This document shows positions 1 through 10,554 of a stretch of 30,575 nt of DNA, piece by piece. A model generated the notes under the pieces. The model had not been told where the DNA came from. It did no database searches and saw only the letters and a list, made by a program, of their open reading frames with translations. Source of the DNA: JBDIBB01 sp039812685 (GTDB lineage: Bacteria > Acidobacteriota > Vicinamibacteria > Vicinamibacterales > JAFNAJ01); NCBI GenBank assembly GCA_039812685.1, contig JBDIBB010000045.1, forward strand, positions 1-30,575, written 5' to 3'. Numbering within the stretch: the stretch's first letter is position 1; every line of letters starts with the position of its first letter. Position numbers and translations under genes: made by a program.

Positions 1-650
1 CCGGCTGGCAGGGCTTCTCGATGCGGAAGCTCGGCACCCGCCTGGGCATCGCCGCCAAGACGCTCTACAACTACTTCGACTCGCAGGACGATCTGTACCT
101 CGGCCTGCTCACGCGCGGCTTCCGCGGCCTGAACGACGCGCTGCGCGCGGCGGTGGCCTCGGCCGGCAGCCCGCTGGATCGGCTCGGCGCGCTCGTCGAC
201 GCGTACGTGGCGTTCGCCTTTGCCCACGCGAACCTGTACGGGCTGATGTTCACCTGGCACGTCCCCAAGTACAACGACTACGTGGGCACGGCGTCGGAGC
301 AGGCAGCCCGGGTGGAGCTGGAGGCGGCCCTTGAGAACCAGCGCCTCGCGGCGCAGACGATAGCCGCCTGCGCCAGCGCCCCGCTGTCGGAGGACGACCT
401 CCGGCTGATCACGATCCGCACGTGGTCGCAGCTGCACGGCTACATCGCCGGCGTGCAGAACCACCTCATCGACTACATGCACCCGGATCCGGACTCGCTG
501 CGCGACCGCATGGTCTCGCTGATCAAGTCGAGCATCGCCGGCGAACTGGCCGGGCTGTGCCGCGCCGTGGCGGCAGGCGAGGCGGTCCAGGCGAGCCACG
601 CGGTCCGGGTGAACCATGCGGCTGCGGCAAGCCCCGCGGCGCCGAACTGA
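1..650 (+). CDS. TetR-family transcriptional regulator, 5' end cut by the window
   Basis: The reading frame is open from the first bases of the window (frame of position 3). Its first visible residues, ending in KTLYNYF, are the recognition half of a TetR helix-turn-helix, so the true start lies upstream; the ATG at 21 falls inside the DNA-binding domain and is not a credible start. About 210 residues remain: the end of the HTH, then an all-helical ligand-binding domain with an LYGLMFTWH segment typical of TetR C-terminal domains. It ends 15 bases before the activase gene on the same strand and is probably the local regulator of the glycyl-radical operon. Its ligand cannot be read from the sequence. 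The TetR assignment is firm; the regulatory target is inferred from position. Confidence 0.88.
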   Translation, partial: GWQGFSMRKLGTRLGIAAKTLYNYFDSQDDLYLGLLTRGFRGLNDALRAAVASAGSPLDRLGALVDAYVAFAFAHANLYGLMFTWHVPKYNDYVGTASEQAARVELEAALENQRLAAQTIAACASAPLSEDDLRLITIRTWSQLHGYIAGVQNHLIDYMHPDPDSLRDRMVSLIKSSIAGELAGLCRAVAAGEAVQASHAVRVNHAAAASPAAPN

Positions 651-665
651 CGCCGGAGGTCCGCG

Positions 666-1646
666 ATGTGCTTCACGCTGGCCAGGCCGACGCCGCTCCT
701 GCTCGAGATCAAGGGCAACGCGCTGGACGATGGCCCGGGCATCCGGTCGGTGGTGTTCTTCAAGGGCTGTCCCCTGTCGTGCGTGTGGTGTCACAACCCC
801 GAGAGCCGGCGGCGCGCCCCGGAGCTGTCGTTCGACGCCAGCGCCTGCGTCGCGGGCTGCACGCGGTGCGTGGCCGTCTGCCAGCCCGGCGCGATCCGGC
901 CCGGCGTCAGCGTCGACCGCGATGCGTGCACGCTGTGCTTCGACTGCGTGCCGGTCTGTCCGTCCGGCGCGCTGCGCCAGCTCGGACACCCGGCCAGCCT
1001 CGCCGAGCTGCTGGAGAGCGTGCGCGCGGACAAGCCGTTCTACGACGCGTCGGGCGGCGGCGTGACGTTCTCCGGCGGCGAGCCGACGCTGGCCATGGAC
1101 TTCCTCGCCGAGCTCGCGGCGGCCTGCCGCGCCGAGGGCATCCACACCCTGCTCGAGACCGCGGGGCACTTCCGCTGGGCCCCGTTCGAGCGTGACGTGT
1201 TGCCGCATCTCGACGCGATCTACTACGACCTGAAGCTGTTCGACGCCGGCGCCCACCGGCGCTACTGCGGGTGCGACAACGATCGCATCCTGGCGAACTT
1301 CGCACGCCTCGCGGCGCTGGCCGAGGCGGGCGGGTTCGAGCTGCTGCCGCGCATCCCGCTCGTCCCGGGCATCACGGCGACAGAGGCCAACGTCACGGCG
1401 ATCGGCCGGTTCCTGCTGGACCTCGGCGTCGGCCGGGTCCGGCTGCTCGACTACAACCCGACGTGGGTGGACAAGTGCGGCCAGCTCGGGATCGGCCCCG
1501 GGTTCGCCCAGACCGACGCCCTGCGCACCTGGCTGGCGCCTGGCGTGGCGGCCGGCCTGCGCGCGTGCCTCACCGGACTCGGCCTCGAGGTTGCCGGAAC
1601 CTCGGCGCCGCCGACTCGCTCAACCAGCAAGGACCGACTGCAATGA
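666..1646 (+). CDS. Glycyl-radical-enzyme activating protein (radical SAM)
   Basis: This is a radical S-adenosylmethionine enzyme of the PflA/CutD type. It uses a reduced 4Fe-4S cluster to cleave SAM and places a glycyl radical on its partner enzyme. The radical-SAM motif is C35-x3-C39-x2-C42 (CPLSCVWC), followed by HNPES. A ferredoxin-like insert carries two cysteine groups (CVAGCTRCVAVC and CTLCFDCVPVC) for two further 4Fe-4S clusters, typical of activases for non-PFL glycyl radical enzymes. The GGGVTFSGGEP stretch is the conserved SAM-contacting region. Length is 326 residues, normal for cluster-containing members. A GGAGG site lies 7 bases before the ATG. Its stop overlaps the start of the glycyl radical enzyme (ATGA), so the pair is translationally coupled. 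Function is confident; the partner is assumed to be the adjacent gene. Confidence 0.95.
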   Translation: MCFTLARPTPLLLEIKGNALDDGPGIRSVVFFKGCPLSCVWCHNPESRRRAPELSFDASACVAGCTRCVAVCQPGAIRPGVSVDRDACTLCFDCVPVCPSGALRQLGHPASLAELLESVRADKPFYDASGGGVTFSGGEPTLAMDFLAELAAACRAEGIHTLLETAGHFRWAPFERDVLPHLDAIYYDLKLFDAGAHRRYCGCDNDRILANFARLAALAEAGGFELLPRIPLVPGITATEANVTAIGRFLLDLGVGRVRLLDYNPTWVDKCGQLGIGPGFAQTDALRTWLAPGVAAGLRACLTGLGLEVAGTSAPPTRSTSKDRLQ

Positions 1647-4600
1647 TGATCACCGAGCCGACCCCTGTGCGCCTGCCCGCGGTCGACGTGCGGGCCGTGA
1701 AGCCGTTCCACCCGAGCGTGGCCACGACAGACGACTCGAAGCGGAGCCTGCAGCAACTGCTCGTGCGCAGCCTGCTGGGCGTGATGGCGACGCTCTACAG
1801 CCGGCTCCCCGCGCTGCGCGACGAGCTGCGCACCACCGACGGGTGGACCAACCTGGCCGTAGGCATCCGCACCCGGTCGGGCTCGGTGCAGGTGGGCATC
1901 CGGTTCCGTGACGGCCGGGCGCAGGCGATGGGCCGCATCCCGGACGAGGCCGACGTCGTCCTCGTGTTCAAGTCCGACACCGAGGTGAGGAAGTTCCTCA
2001 CGGCGACGCCCACCGAACAGGTGCTCATGACGCTGCGCAACGACTTCTACGTCGACGGCAACGTCTCGTCGCTGAACCGGTTCGTCTACCTGATCTCCCG
2101 GCTGCTGTTCCGCCAGCAGGTTCGGAAGCTGGGCGAGGACCGGGCCCATGACGATGCGGACCGGCGCGCGCAGGCCGGGGCCACCGATCCCGACCTTGCG
2201 CGGCAGATGCGCCGCCGCGCCGACTACCGGATCACGGCAAGCGCCGTCGACCCCGGGGTGAAGTACCTCGCCGATCCCTACCTGCACGAGTTCAGCCTGA
2301 AGGACTTCCCGCGGCTGGCCGCGTTCCTCGCGCGTCACCTGGAGCATGACGCCGAGGTGTGCCCCGAGCTGCCGCGGCTGATGACCGAGTGGCACCGCGA
2401 GCACGGGTTCGAGTGCGACGCCGAGGGCAGGCCGTGGCACCCCGTGCTGCGCAAGGCGCTGTCTTACAAGTACATCATGGAGAACCGGCGGCCGATCATC
2501 CGCGCCAACGACCTGATTGCGGGCACCACAACCACCAAGGAGACCGGCGTGGTGGTCTACCCCGAGGGTCACGGCACGATGATCTGGGGCGAGCTGTTCA
2601 CGGTGCCGCACCGGCCGCTGAATCCGTACAAGGTGTCGGCGGAGACCCGCGACCTGCTGCACCGGGACGTCTTCCCCTACTGGGAGCGCCGGAACTTCAA
2701 GGAGTGGGTGCGCGACCGCTACGGCTCCCCGCTGGGCCAGCGCATCGACGACCGGTTCGCCGTCTACTTCGACTGGAAGACGGCGACGATTTCGCACACG
2801 ATCCCCGACTTCCCCAAGATGCTCCGGCTGGGCACGGCCGGCATCATCGCGGAGATCGAGGCCGCCATCGCCGCCGATCCCGACGAGGAGCGCACGATCA
2901 CCCGGCGTGCCTTCATCCTCACCCTGGAGGGTCTCACCACCTACTCGCGGAACCTGGCCGCGCAGGCGGCCCGCGAGGCCGAGGTCGAGGCGGATCCGGT
3001 GCGCGCGGCCGAGCTGCGGCGCCTGGCCGAGATCTGCACGCAAGTGGTGGCCGGGCCGGCGCGCACGCTGGACGAGGCGGTGAACTCGGTGTGGATCACC
3101 TGGGTCGGTTTGCACATGGAGAGCACCAACGCCGGGTTGTCGATGGGCCGACTCGACCAGTGGCTGCAGCCCTACTTCGAGGCCGACATGGCGAAGCTGT
3201 CGAGCCCCGGGGAGCGGCTGGCGTACACGCGGCGCGCGATCGAGCTGGTCGGCGACCTCATGCTGCGCTGCACCGACCACCTGCCGCTCACCCCGGACGT
3301 CGCCAACTACTACTTCGGCGGCAGCTCGTCGGACCAGGCCATCACCCTCGGCGGCGTGACGCCGGAAGGCAGGGATGCGGTCAACGACATGACCTACATC
3401 TTCCTGAAGGCGACCGAAATCCTGAGCCTGCGCGACCCGAACGTCAACGCGCGGTTCAACCTGCGGGAGAACAGCGACGCCTACCTCCGGCGCCTGTGCG
3501 AGGTGAACCTGATCACCGCGGCGACGCCGTCGCTGCACAACGACGAGGTCGTCTGGGCCGCGCTGAGCCGCTACGGCTACGAGCCGCAGGACGTGCGGGA
3601 CTGGTCGGCCACCGGGTGCGTCGAGCCCACGCTGTCGGGCAAGCACATCGGCCACACCAACTTCCAGATGCTGAGCCTGGTGGCGGCGCTGGAGATGGCG
3701 CTCAACGACGGCTGGCACCCGCTGATGGACTGGAAGGTCGGTCCCGCCACCGGGTCGATCGAGGCGGGCGACTTCCACACGTTCGACGAGTTCTTCGCCG
3801 CGTACCGCGAGCAGCTGGCGTTTCTCGTCGACCAGTCGATCCAGTACAACGAGATGCTCGGGCAGGCGCACCAGCAGCTGCGGCCGACGCCGCTGCTCTC
3901 GAGCCTGATCGACGGCACCATCGCGTCGGGGCGTGACGTCACCTGCGGCGGGGCGAAGTACAACAGCTCCGGCGCCGCGTGCATCGGGCTGGCCGATGTC
4001 ATCGACTCGATGCTGGTCATCAAGAAGCTGGTGTTCGAGCAGAAGGCCGTGTCGTTTGCCGAGCTGAAGCGGGCCGTGGACACCAACTTCGCGGAGAACC
4101 CCGAGCTGCTGGCCCTGGTGACGCACAAGGTGCCGCTGTTCGGCTCGGGGAACGCCGACGCGGTGGCGATGGGCAACCGCATCACCGCGATGGTGCAGTC
4201 GCTCTACGACCGGTACACGAACTACCGGGGCGGCCGCTACGCCGCCGGGTTCTGGTCGATGTCGACGCACGTGTCCTACGGCACGCTGGCTGGCGCGCTG
4301 CCGTCGGGGCGGCTGGCCGGCAAGCCGTTCACGCCGGGGCTGACGCCCGCGCCGGCCGCCTCGGCGAACCTGCTGGACAACATCCGCGACGTGGCCCGGC
4401 TGGATCCCGCCAACATGCCGAACAACATCGCCTTCAACGTGAAGGTGGTGCCCGCCGCCGGCGAGTCGCGCGAGCAGACGGTCGACACGATGGCGGCCTA
4501 CGTGAAGTCGTACTTCACGCTTGGCGGCATGCAGATGCAGCTCAACGCGGTCACCTCCGACACGCTGCGCGACGCCATGGTGCATCCGGAGAACTACCGC

Positions 4601-4699
4601 AACCTGCTGGTGCGGATCTCGGGCTACAACGCGTACTTCGTGACGCTCAACAAGCAGATGCAGCTGGAGCTGATCGCGCGCGCCGAATACGGCCTGTGA
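1643..4699 (+). CDS. Glycyl radical enzyme of the PFL/dehydratase superfamily with N-terminal SCP2-like domain
   Basis: An oxygen-sensitive enzyme of 1018 residues that would run on a glycyl radical. The catalytic Cys659 sits in the motif TGCVEP; the Cys-Val-Glu arrangement is shared with eliminases and dehydratases such as choline lyase CutC and glycerol dehydratase and differs from pyruvate formate-lyase, which has adjacent cysteines. The radical-bearing Gly994 is in RISGYNAYF, 24 residues from the C-terminus, as usual. Typical family members have about 800-850 residues. The excess is an N-terminal region, roughly residues 35-170, that resembles an SCP2 sterol-carrier fold. The start is the ATG at 1643, which overlaps the activase stop and has AAGGA 9 bases upstream. 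The frame is open further upstream, but that stretch lies inside the activase gene. The substrate is unknown; an SCP2-like domain suggests a hydrophobic one, which is inference only. Confidence 0.92.
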   Translation: MMITEPTPVRLPAVDVRAVKPFHPSVATTDDSKRSLQQLLVRSLLGVMATLYSRLPALRDELRTTDGWTNLAVGIRTRSGSVQVGIRFRDGRAQAMGRIPDEADVVLVFKSDTEVRKFLTATPTEQVLMTLRNDFYVDGNVSSLNRFVYLISRLLFRQQVRKLGEDRAHDDADRRAQAGATDPDLARQMRRRADYRITASAVDPGVKYLADPYLHEFSLKDFPRLAAFLARHLEHDAEVCPELPRLMTEWHREHGFECDAEGRPWHPVLRKALSYKYIMENRRPIIRANDLIAGTTTTKETGVVVYPEGHGTMIWGELFTVPHRPLNPYKVSAETRDLLHRDVFPYWERRNFKEWVRDRYGSPLGQRIDDRFAVYFDWKTATISHTIPDFPKMLRLGTAGIIAEIEAAIAADPDEERTITRRAFILTLEGLTTYSRNLAAQAAREAEVEADPVRAAELRRLAEICTQVVAGPARTLDEAVNSVWITWVGLHMESTNAGLSMGRLDQWLQPYFEADMAKLSSPGERLAYTRRAIELVGDLMLRCTDHLPLTPDVANYYFGGSSSDQAITLGGVTPEGRDAVNDMTYIFLKATEILSLRDPNVNARFNLRENSDAYLRRLCEVNLITAATPSLHNDEVVWAALSRYGYEPQDVRDWSATGCVEPTLSGKHIGHTNFQMLSLVAALEMALNDGWHPLMDWKVGPATGSIEAGDFHTFDEFFAAYREQLAFLVDQSIQYNEMLGQAHQQLRPTPLLSSLIDGTIASGRDVTCGGAKYNSSGAACIGLADVIDSMLVIKKLVFEQKAVSFAELKRAVDTNFAENPELLALVTHKVPLFGSGNADAVAMGNRITAMVQSLYDRYTNYRGGRYAAGFWSMSTHVSYGTLAGALPSGRLAGKPFTPGLTPAPAASANLLDNIRDVARLDPANMPNNIAFNVKVVPAAGESREQTVDTMAAYVKSYFTLGGMQMQLNAVTSDTLRDAMVHPENYRNLLVRISGYNAYFVTLNKQMQLELIARAEYGL

Positions 4700-4811
4700 G
4701 GCGGCGAGGGATCGAGGTAGCGGGGATCCGGGGGTTGAACGCGGGCGAGTGGGTTTGCCCGAGCGTGTGAGGGCGCGGCCCGCCGGGGAGACCGTCCACC
4801 CCCGACGCGCA
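4700..4811. other. Intergenic region between convergent genes
   Basis: This is a 112-base gap between the glycyl radical enzyme and the oppositely oriented KdpD N-terminal gene. I see only a weak 5-bp inverted repeat (4742-4746 with 4757-4761) and no T-tract, so no terminator can be called with confidence. Confidence 0.5.
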
Positions 4812-5948
4812 TCAACTGTCGGCCAGCGGAACCACCTGGACGGCCGCATCAGGAACCGCTCCGAGGAACCTGTCGAGCGTCGACCCCTGCCACAGGAGTT
4901 CCCATCGCGACCGCGCGCTCTGCCCGAAGATGACGTGTGTGACTCCTTCACGCTGAGCGAAGGCGATGAGACCGTCCGACGGACGCTCGGCCCTGACTCG
5001 GACGACCGTCGCGCCAAGGCTCTCGGCCAGGCGGATGTTCTCCTGAAGGGCCCCGGCGTCGCGCGGCTTGATGCGGCCAGGCTGTTCCCGCGGGGTCTCG
5101 ACGTACACGGCATACCACCGCGCGCCGAGCCGGCCGGCGATCCTCGCGCCCGTACGAATGACACGAGGCGCCAGGGCATTGGAGCTCATGCACACCATCA
5201 CCCGTTCGGGGATGAGCGCCGGCTCGAGTCCTTCCCGGGCCCGGTAGCTCGCAGCCTTCTCACCGACTTCATCGGCCACCGTACGCAAGGCCAGCTCGCG
5301 CAGGGTCGACAGGTTGCCCTTCCGGAAGAAGTTGGTGAGCGCCTGTTCGACCTTGTCCGGGCGGTAGACTTTCCCCTCGCGCAGGCGGCTGCGCAATTCC
5401 TCGACGGTGACGTCCACGTTGATGACCTCATCGGCGCGGCGGAGCAGCGTGTCTGGAACCGTTTCCCGCACCCTGACGCCGGTCGCGCGGGCCACGGCAT
5501 CGTTGAGCGTCTCGAGGTGCTGAATGTTGACGGCGGTCATGACGTGGATGCCGGCATCGAGCAGCGCCAGTACGTCCTCGTAGCGCTTTTCATGACGGCT
5601 GCCGGGCACGTTCGTGTGGGCGAGTTCGTCGACGACACAGACCTGTGGCCGCCGCCCGATGATGGCATCGAGGTCCATCTCCTCGAGGGTCACGCCCCGA
5701 TACTCGATCCTGCGCCGCGGGACCACCTCGATGTCCTTCACCTGGGCGTCGGTCTCCGGGCGCCCGTAGGTCTCGACGAGTCCGACGACGACATCGAGCC
5801 CTCGCAGTCGAAGGGCATGGGCATCCTGCAGCATCTCGTAGGTCTTGCCCACGCCGGGCGCCGCACCGATGTAGATGCGCAGCCGCGCCCGCTCCGCCTC
5901 CTTGATGCGGGCCAGCAGCGCGTCCGCCGAGGGGCGGTTCGCGGACAT
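4812..5948 (-). CDS. kdpD: Stand-alone N-terminal half of KdpD (KdpD sensor domain plus universal stress domain)
   Basis: This 378-residue soluble protein matches only the cytoplasmic N-terminal half of the K+ sensor KdpD. The KdpD domain (about residues 8-220) has a Walker A motif GAAPGVGKT at residues 28-36 and a Walker-B-like region CVVDELAHTNVPGSRHEKR. A universal-stress-protein domain follows (about residues 240-375). There are no membrane segments and no kinase domain; the stop is genuine and nothing kinase-like follows downstream. The missing half is encoded separately at 12780-14306. It is the last gene of the kdpFABC operon, just after kdpC. The ATG at 5948 was chosen because it leaves a 7-base gap to kdpC and gives a usual N-terminus; a GTG at 5975, overlapping kdpC, is an alternative. 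It probably regulates the kinase half in trans. Confidence 0.9.
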   Translation of the reverse strand: MSANRPSADALLARIKEAERARLRIYIGAAPGVGKTYEMLQDAHALRLRGLDVVVGLVETYGRPETDAQVKDIEVVPRRRIEYRGVTLEEMDLDAIIGRRPQVCVVDELAHTNVPGSRHEKRYEDVLALLDAGIHVMTAVNIQHLETLNDAVARATGVRVRETVPDTLLRRADEVINVDVTVEELRSRLREGKVYRPDKVEQALTNFFRKGNLSTLRELALRTVADEVGEKAASYRAREGLEPALIPERVMVCMSSNALAPRVIRTGARIAGRLGARWYAVYVETPREQPGRIKPRDAGALQENIRLAESLGATVVRVRAERPSDGLIAFAQREGVTHVIFGQSARSRWELLWQGSTLDRFLGAVPDAAVQVVPLADS

Positions 5949-5955
5949 CACGAGC

Positions 5956-6531
5956 CTACTGACCTCTGGGGGCACGCTCGTCCAGCGCGAGATTCAGCAG
6001 GAGCACATTGACGACCGCCTCGCCGAGCAGACCGAATTGCCGGCTTTCGGTGTGCGCGTCCACCAAGCGACGGACGGTTTCCTCGGAGAGCCCGCGCTCG
6101 CGCGCGATGCGCGGCACCTGAAACCGGGCCGAGGCGGGGCTGATGTGAGGATCGAGACCAGACGCGGACGCCGTGACGAGATCGATCGGGACGGCCATCC
6201 CTGGGTTGTCTTCGCGCAGCCGCATCACGTCGGCGGCGACTCGGTCGACGAGCTTCCGGTTCGTCGGCCCCAGATTCGACCCGGAGGACGCGCCTGCGTC
6301 GTACCCCGCGCCGGCGGCCGATGGCCGCGAGTGGAAGTAGCGCGGCGAGGTGAACGGCTGCCCGATGATGCGCGACCCGACCACGCGACCGTTGCGCTCA
6401 ATCAGCTGCCCGTTCGCCTGGTTCGGAAAGAGGACCTGCGCCAATCCTGTGACGACGAGCGGATAGACCAATCCGAGCAGGACTGTTGTCACAACCGTCA
6501 TCAGCGCGGCGGTTCGAAGATGCGTCGCCAT
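5956..6531 (-). CDS. kdpC: K+-transporting ATPase subunit C (KdpC)
   Basis: KdpC is the single-span subunit of the KdpFABC complex in the inner membrane, needed for assembly and thought to assist ATP binding by KdpB. The 191-residue protein has one N-terminal membrane helix (about residues 8-32). The conserved periplasmic part includes GSRIIGQPF, YFHSRPSA and GLDPHISPASA, all characteristic of the family. The ATG at 6531 begins MATHLRT, directly before the helix. The frame is open further upstream, but that stretch overlaps kdpB. Spacing to kdpB is 11 bases, consistent with one transcript. Confidence 0.97.
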   Translation of the reverse strand: MATHLRTAALMTVVTTVLLGLVYPLVVTGLAQVLFPNQANGQLIERNGRVVGSRIIGQPFTSPRYFHSRPSAAGAGYDAGASSGSNLGPTNRKLVDRVAADVMRLREDNPGMAVPIDLVTASASGLDPHISPASARFQVPRIARERGLSEETVRRLVDAHTESRQFGLLGEAVVNVLLLNLALDERAPRGQ

Positions 6532-6542
6532 GTTTGAATCCT

Positions 6543-8579
<2,037 letters not shown>

Positions 8580-8587
8580 GGCTCACC

Positions 8588-10360
8588 TCAGAAAGTGGTC
8601 CCGGCCTGCATCAGAACGTGTTCGACGATCGGGCCCAGGCTGAGCACCGGGAAGAACGTCAGCACGCCGACGATCACGATCACGCCCACGAGCAGCGTCG
8701 TGAACAACGGACTCGTCACCGGGAACGTGCCGAGCGACGGCGGCACCCGTGTCTTCCCACCCAGGCTGCCCGCCAGCGCCAGCATGGGGACGATGATCAT
8801 GAAGCGGCCGATCAGCATCGCCACGCCGAGCGTCGTGTTGTACCACGGTGTATTGGCCGACAGGCCGGCGAAGGCTGAACCGTTGTTTGCCGTGCCGGAT
8901 GTATAGGCGTAGAGGATTTCGGACAGCCCGTGTGGACCCGGGTTCCAGATGCTGGACGTCCCGAAAGTCGACACCGACGAGATGCCAGTGAACACCAGGA
9001 TCGTCAACGGGAACACCAGCACGGCCAGCATGGCCATCTGCACGTCGAAGGCTTCGACCTTCTTGCCGAGATACTCCGGTGTTCGGCCGACCATCAGTCC
9101 CGCAATGAAGACGGAGAGGACCACGAAGATCAGGATCCCGTACAAGCCCGCGCCGACGCCGCCGAAGATGACCTCGCCGAGCATCATGTTGACGAGCGGC
9201 ACCATGCCGCCGAGCGGCGTGTACGCGTCGTGCATCGAGTTGACGGCGCCGCAGCTCGCGCCGGTCGTGACGGTGGCGAAGAGAACGGAGCTGGCGATGC
9301 CAAACCGCGCTTCCTTGCCTTCCATGTTGCCGCCCGGACACATGGCACCCGCGGCCTGATCGGTTCCGGCCAGCAGGGGGTTGCCCCGCGCCTCCGCCCA
9401 ATAGGCGACGGTCACGCCGGCAAGGAACAGAAACGCCATCGCCGCCCAGACGGCCCAGCCGTGACGGGGCGATTTCGTCATTCGGCCCAGCGTGCAGGTG
9501 AAGCCCGCCGAGATCGCGAAGATGGCGAACATCTCGATGAAGTTCGAGAGCGGTGTCGGGTTCTCAAAGGGATGGGCGCTGTTGGCATTGAAGAAGCCGC
9601 CACCGTTGGTGCCCAGTTCCTTGATGATCTCCTGTGAGGCGACTGGTCCTTGCGCGATGACCTGCTCGGTGATCGTCGTTGAGGTCTCCCTGCCGTCCGG
9701 CCCGGTGCTGGTAGCGATCTGGGGATCGACGAGCTGAATGCGGTCGAAGGGCTTCAGGTTCTGGACCACCCCTTGCGACACGAGCAGCAGCGCCCCGACC
9801 ACGCAGAACGGCAACAGCACCCACAGCGTCGCACGTGTCATGTCCACCCAGAAGTTGCCGAGCGAATCGCGCCGCTCGCCGGCGATACCGCGGATGAACG
9901 CGACCGCGAGCGCCATGCCGGCGGCTCCGGACACGAAGTTGTGGTACGCCAGACCAGCCATCTGCGTCAGATAACTCATCGTCGTCTCACCCACGTACGA
10001 CTGCCAGTTCGTGTTCGTCGTGAACGACGCAGCGGTGTTGAAGGCGAGATCGGGGGCAACGCCCATGAGACCCTGCGGGTTGAACGGCAGCCACCCCTGC
10101 AGCCGCTGGAGCGCGTAGAGAACGAGCATGGAGACGACGCTGAATGCCAGCGTCGCGAACGCATACTCCGGCCATCGCATCTCGTGGCGTTCGTCCACGC
10201 CCGTCAGCCGGTACACCAGACGCTCGAGCGGTCGCAACACCGGATCGAGCCCGGTGCGCTCGCGCGCGAACACGCGCGCCATGAACCCGCCCAGCGGCAC
10301 CGTCACGGCCGCGATCGCACCGAGGAACAGCAGAATCTGCATCCAGCCATCGAAGGTCAT
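8588..10360 (-). CDS. kdpA: K+-transporting ATPase subunit A (KdpA)
   Basis: KdpA is the channel-like subunit that binds and admits K+ (superfamily of K+ transporters). Four selectivity-filter repeats are recognisable: SFTTNTNWQSY, LGTNGGGFFNANSAHPFENP, TGASCGAVNSMHDAYTPLGG and SGTANNGSAFAGL. The protein has 590 residues and about ten hydrophobic segments, slightly longer than the E. coli protein. The start is the ATG at 10360, one base after the kdpF stop. It belongs to the kdpFABC complex in the inner membrane. Confidence 0.98.
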   Translation of the reverse strand: MTFDGWMQILLFLGAIAAVTVPLGGFMARVFARERTGLDPVLRPLERLVYRLTGVDERHEMRWPEYAFATLAFSVVSMLVLYALQRLQGWLPFNPQGLMGVAPDLAFNTAASFTTNTNWQSYVGETTMSYLTQMAGLAYHNFVSGAAGMALAVAFIRGIAGERRDSLGNFWVDMTRATLWVLLPFCVVGALLLVSQGVVQNLKPFDRIQLVDPQIATSTGPDGRETSTTITEQVIAQGPVASQEIIKELGTNGGGFFNANSAHPFENPTPLSNFIEMFAIFAISAGFTCTLGRMTKSPRHGWAVWAAMAFLFLAGVTVAYWAEARGNPLLAGTDQAAGAMCPGGNMEGKEARFGIASSVLFATVTTGASCGAVNSMHDAYTPLGGMVPLVNMMLGEVIFGGVGAGLYGILIFVVLSVFIAGLMVGRTPEYLGKKVEAFDVQMAMLAVLVFPLTILVFTGISSVSTFGTSSIWNPGPHGLSEILYAYTSGTANNGSAFAGLSANTPWYNTTLGVAMLIGRFMIIVPMLALAGSLGGKTRVPPSLGTFPVTSPLFTTLLVGVIVIVGVLTFFPVLSLGPIVEHVLMQAGTTF

Positions 10361-10361
10361 G

Positions 10362-10451
10362 TCAGAACTTCTCCGGGCGCAGCATCGCGTACACCAGGTA
10401 CCCGAGCAGGAACGCCGAAACCACGAGACCAGCGATCGCTTCCAGGTTCAT
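10362..10451 (-). CDS. kdpF: K+-transporting ATPase subunit F (KdpF), 29 residues
   Basis: A 29-residue single-helix membrane peptide. It begins MNLEAIAGLVVSAFLLGYLV and ends YAMLRPEKF; the LLGYLVYAMLRPEKF tail is the KdpF signature. KdpF stabilises the KdpABC complex. It sits one base before kdpA, and its ATG overlaps the stop of the preceding 33-codon gene (ATGA), so both peptides are probably translated in series. A longer frame upstream would run through that preceding gene and is not credible. Confidence 0.95.
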   Translation of the reverse strand: MNLEAIAGLVVSAFLLGYLVYAMLRPEKF

Positions 10452-10549
10452 GGACGTCGACCTCTCTCGAGCCGCCGGCAGCCGGCCACGTAGGCCGCAC
10501 CGATGGCGAAGAACAGGATGGAGAGCGCGATGAACACGAGATCCAGCAT
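10448..10549 (-). CDS. Small single-span membrane peptide upstream of kdpF, 33 residues
   Basis: Read on the minus strand from the ATG at 10549 this frame encodes 33 residues. It begins MLDLVFIALSILFFAIGAAY and continues VAGCRRLERGRRP. One hydrophobic helix (about residues 4-22) is followed by a Cys and a basic tail, giving an N-out, C-in topology by the positive-inside rule. Its TGA overlaps the kdpF ATG, and it begins 5 bases after the porin stop, so it is embedded in the kdp operon. From memory, similar short peptides precede kdpF in other bacteria, usually unannotated. A role as an accessory KdpF-like subunit is inference. Confidence 0.75.
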   Translation of the reverse strand: MLDLVFIALSILFFAIGAAYVAGCRRLERGRRP

Positions 10550-10554
10550 GGCGG

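Noticed and set aside
422..1195. Open frame overlapping the TetR and activase genes in another frame
   Set aside because: It covers two recognised genes, is Arg/Gly/Pro-rich, and has no conserved motif.
4742..4761. Terminator between the glycyl radical enzyme and the KdpD N-terminal gene
   Set aside because: The stem has only 5 pairs with a 10-base loop and no T-tract.
1451..5179. Very long minus-strand open frame (over 1200 codons) opposite the glycyl radical enzyme
   Set aside because: It is the antisense shadow of a well-supported gene in GC-rich DNA. Its translation is dominated by Arg, His, Gly and Val with no recognisable domain.
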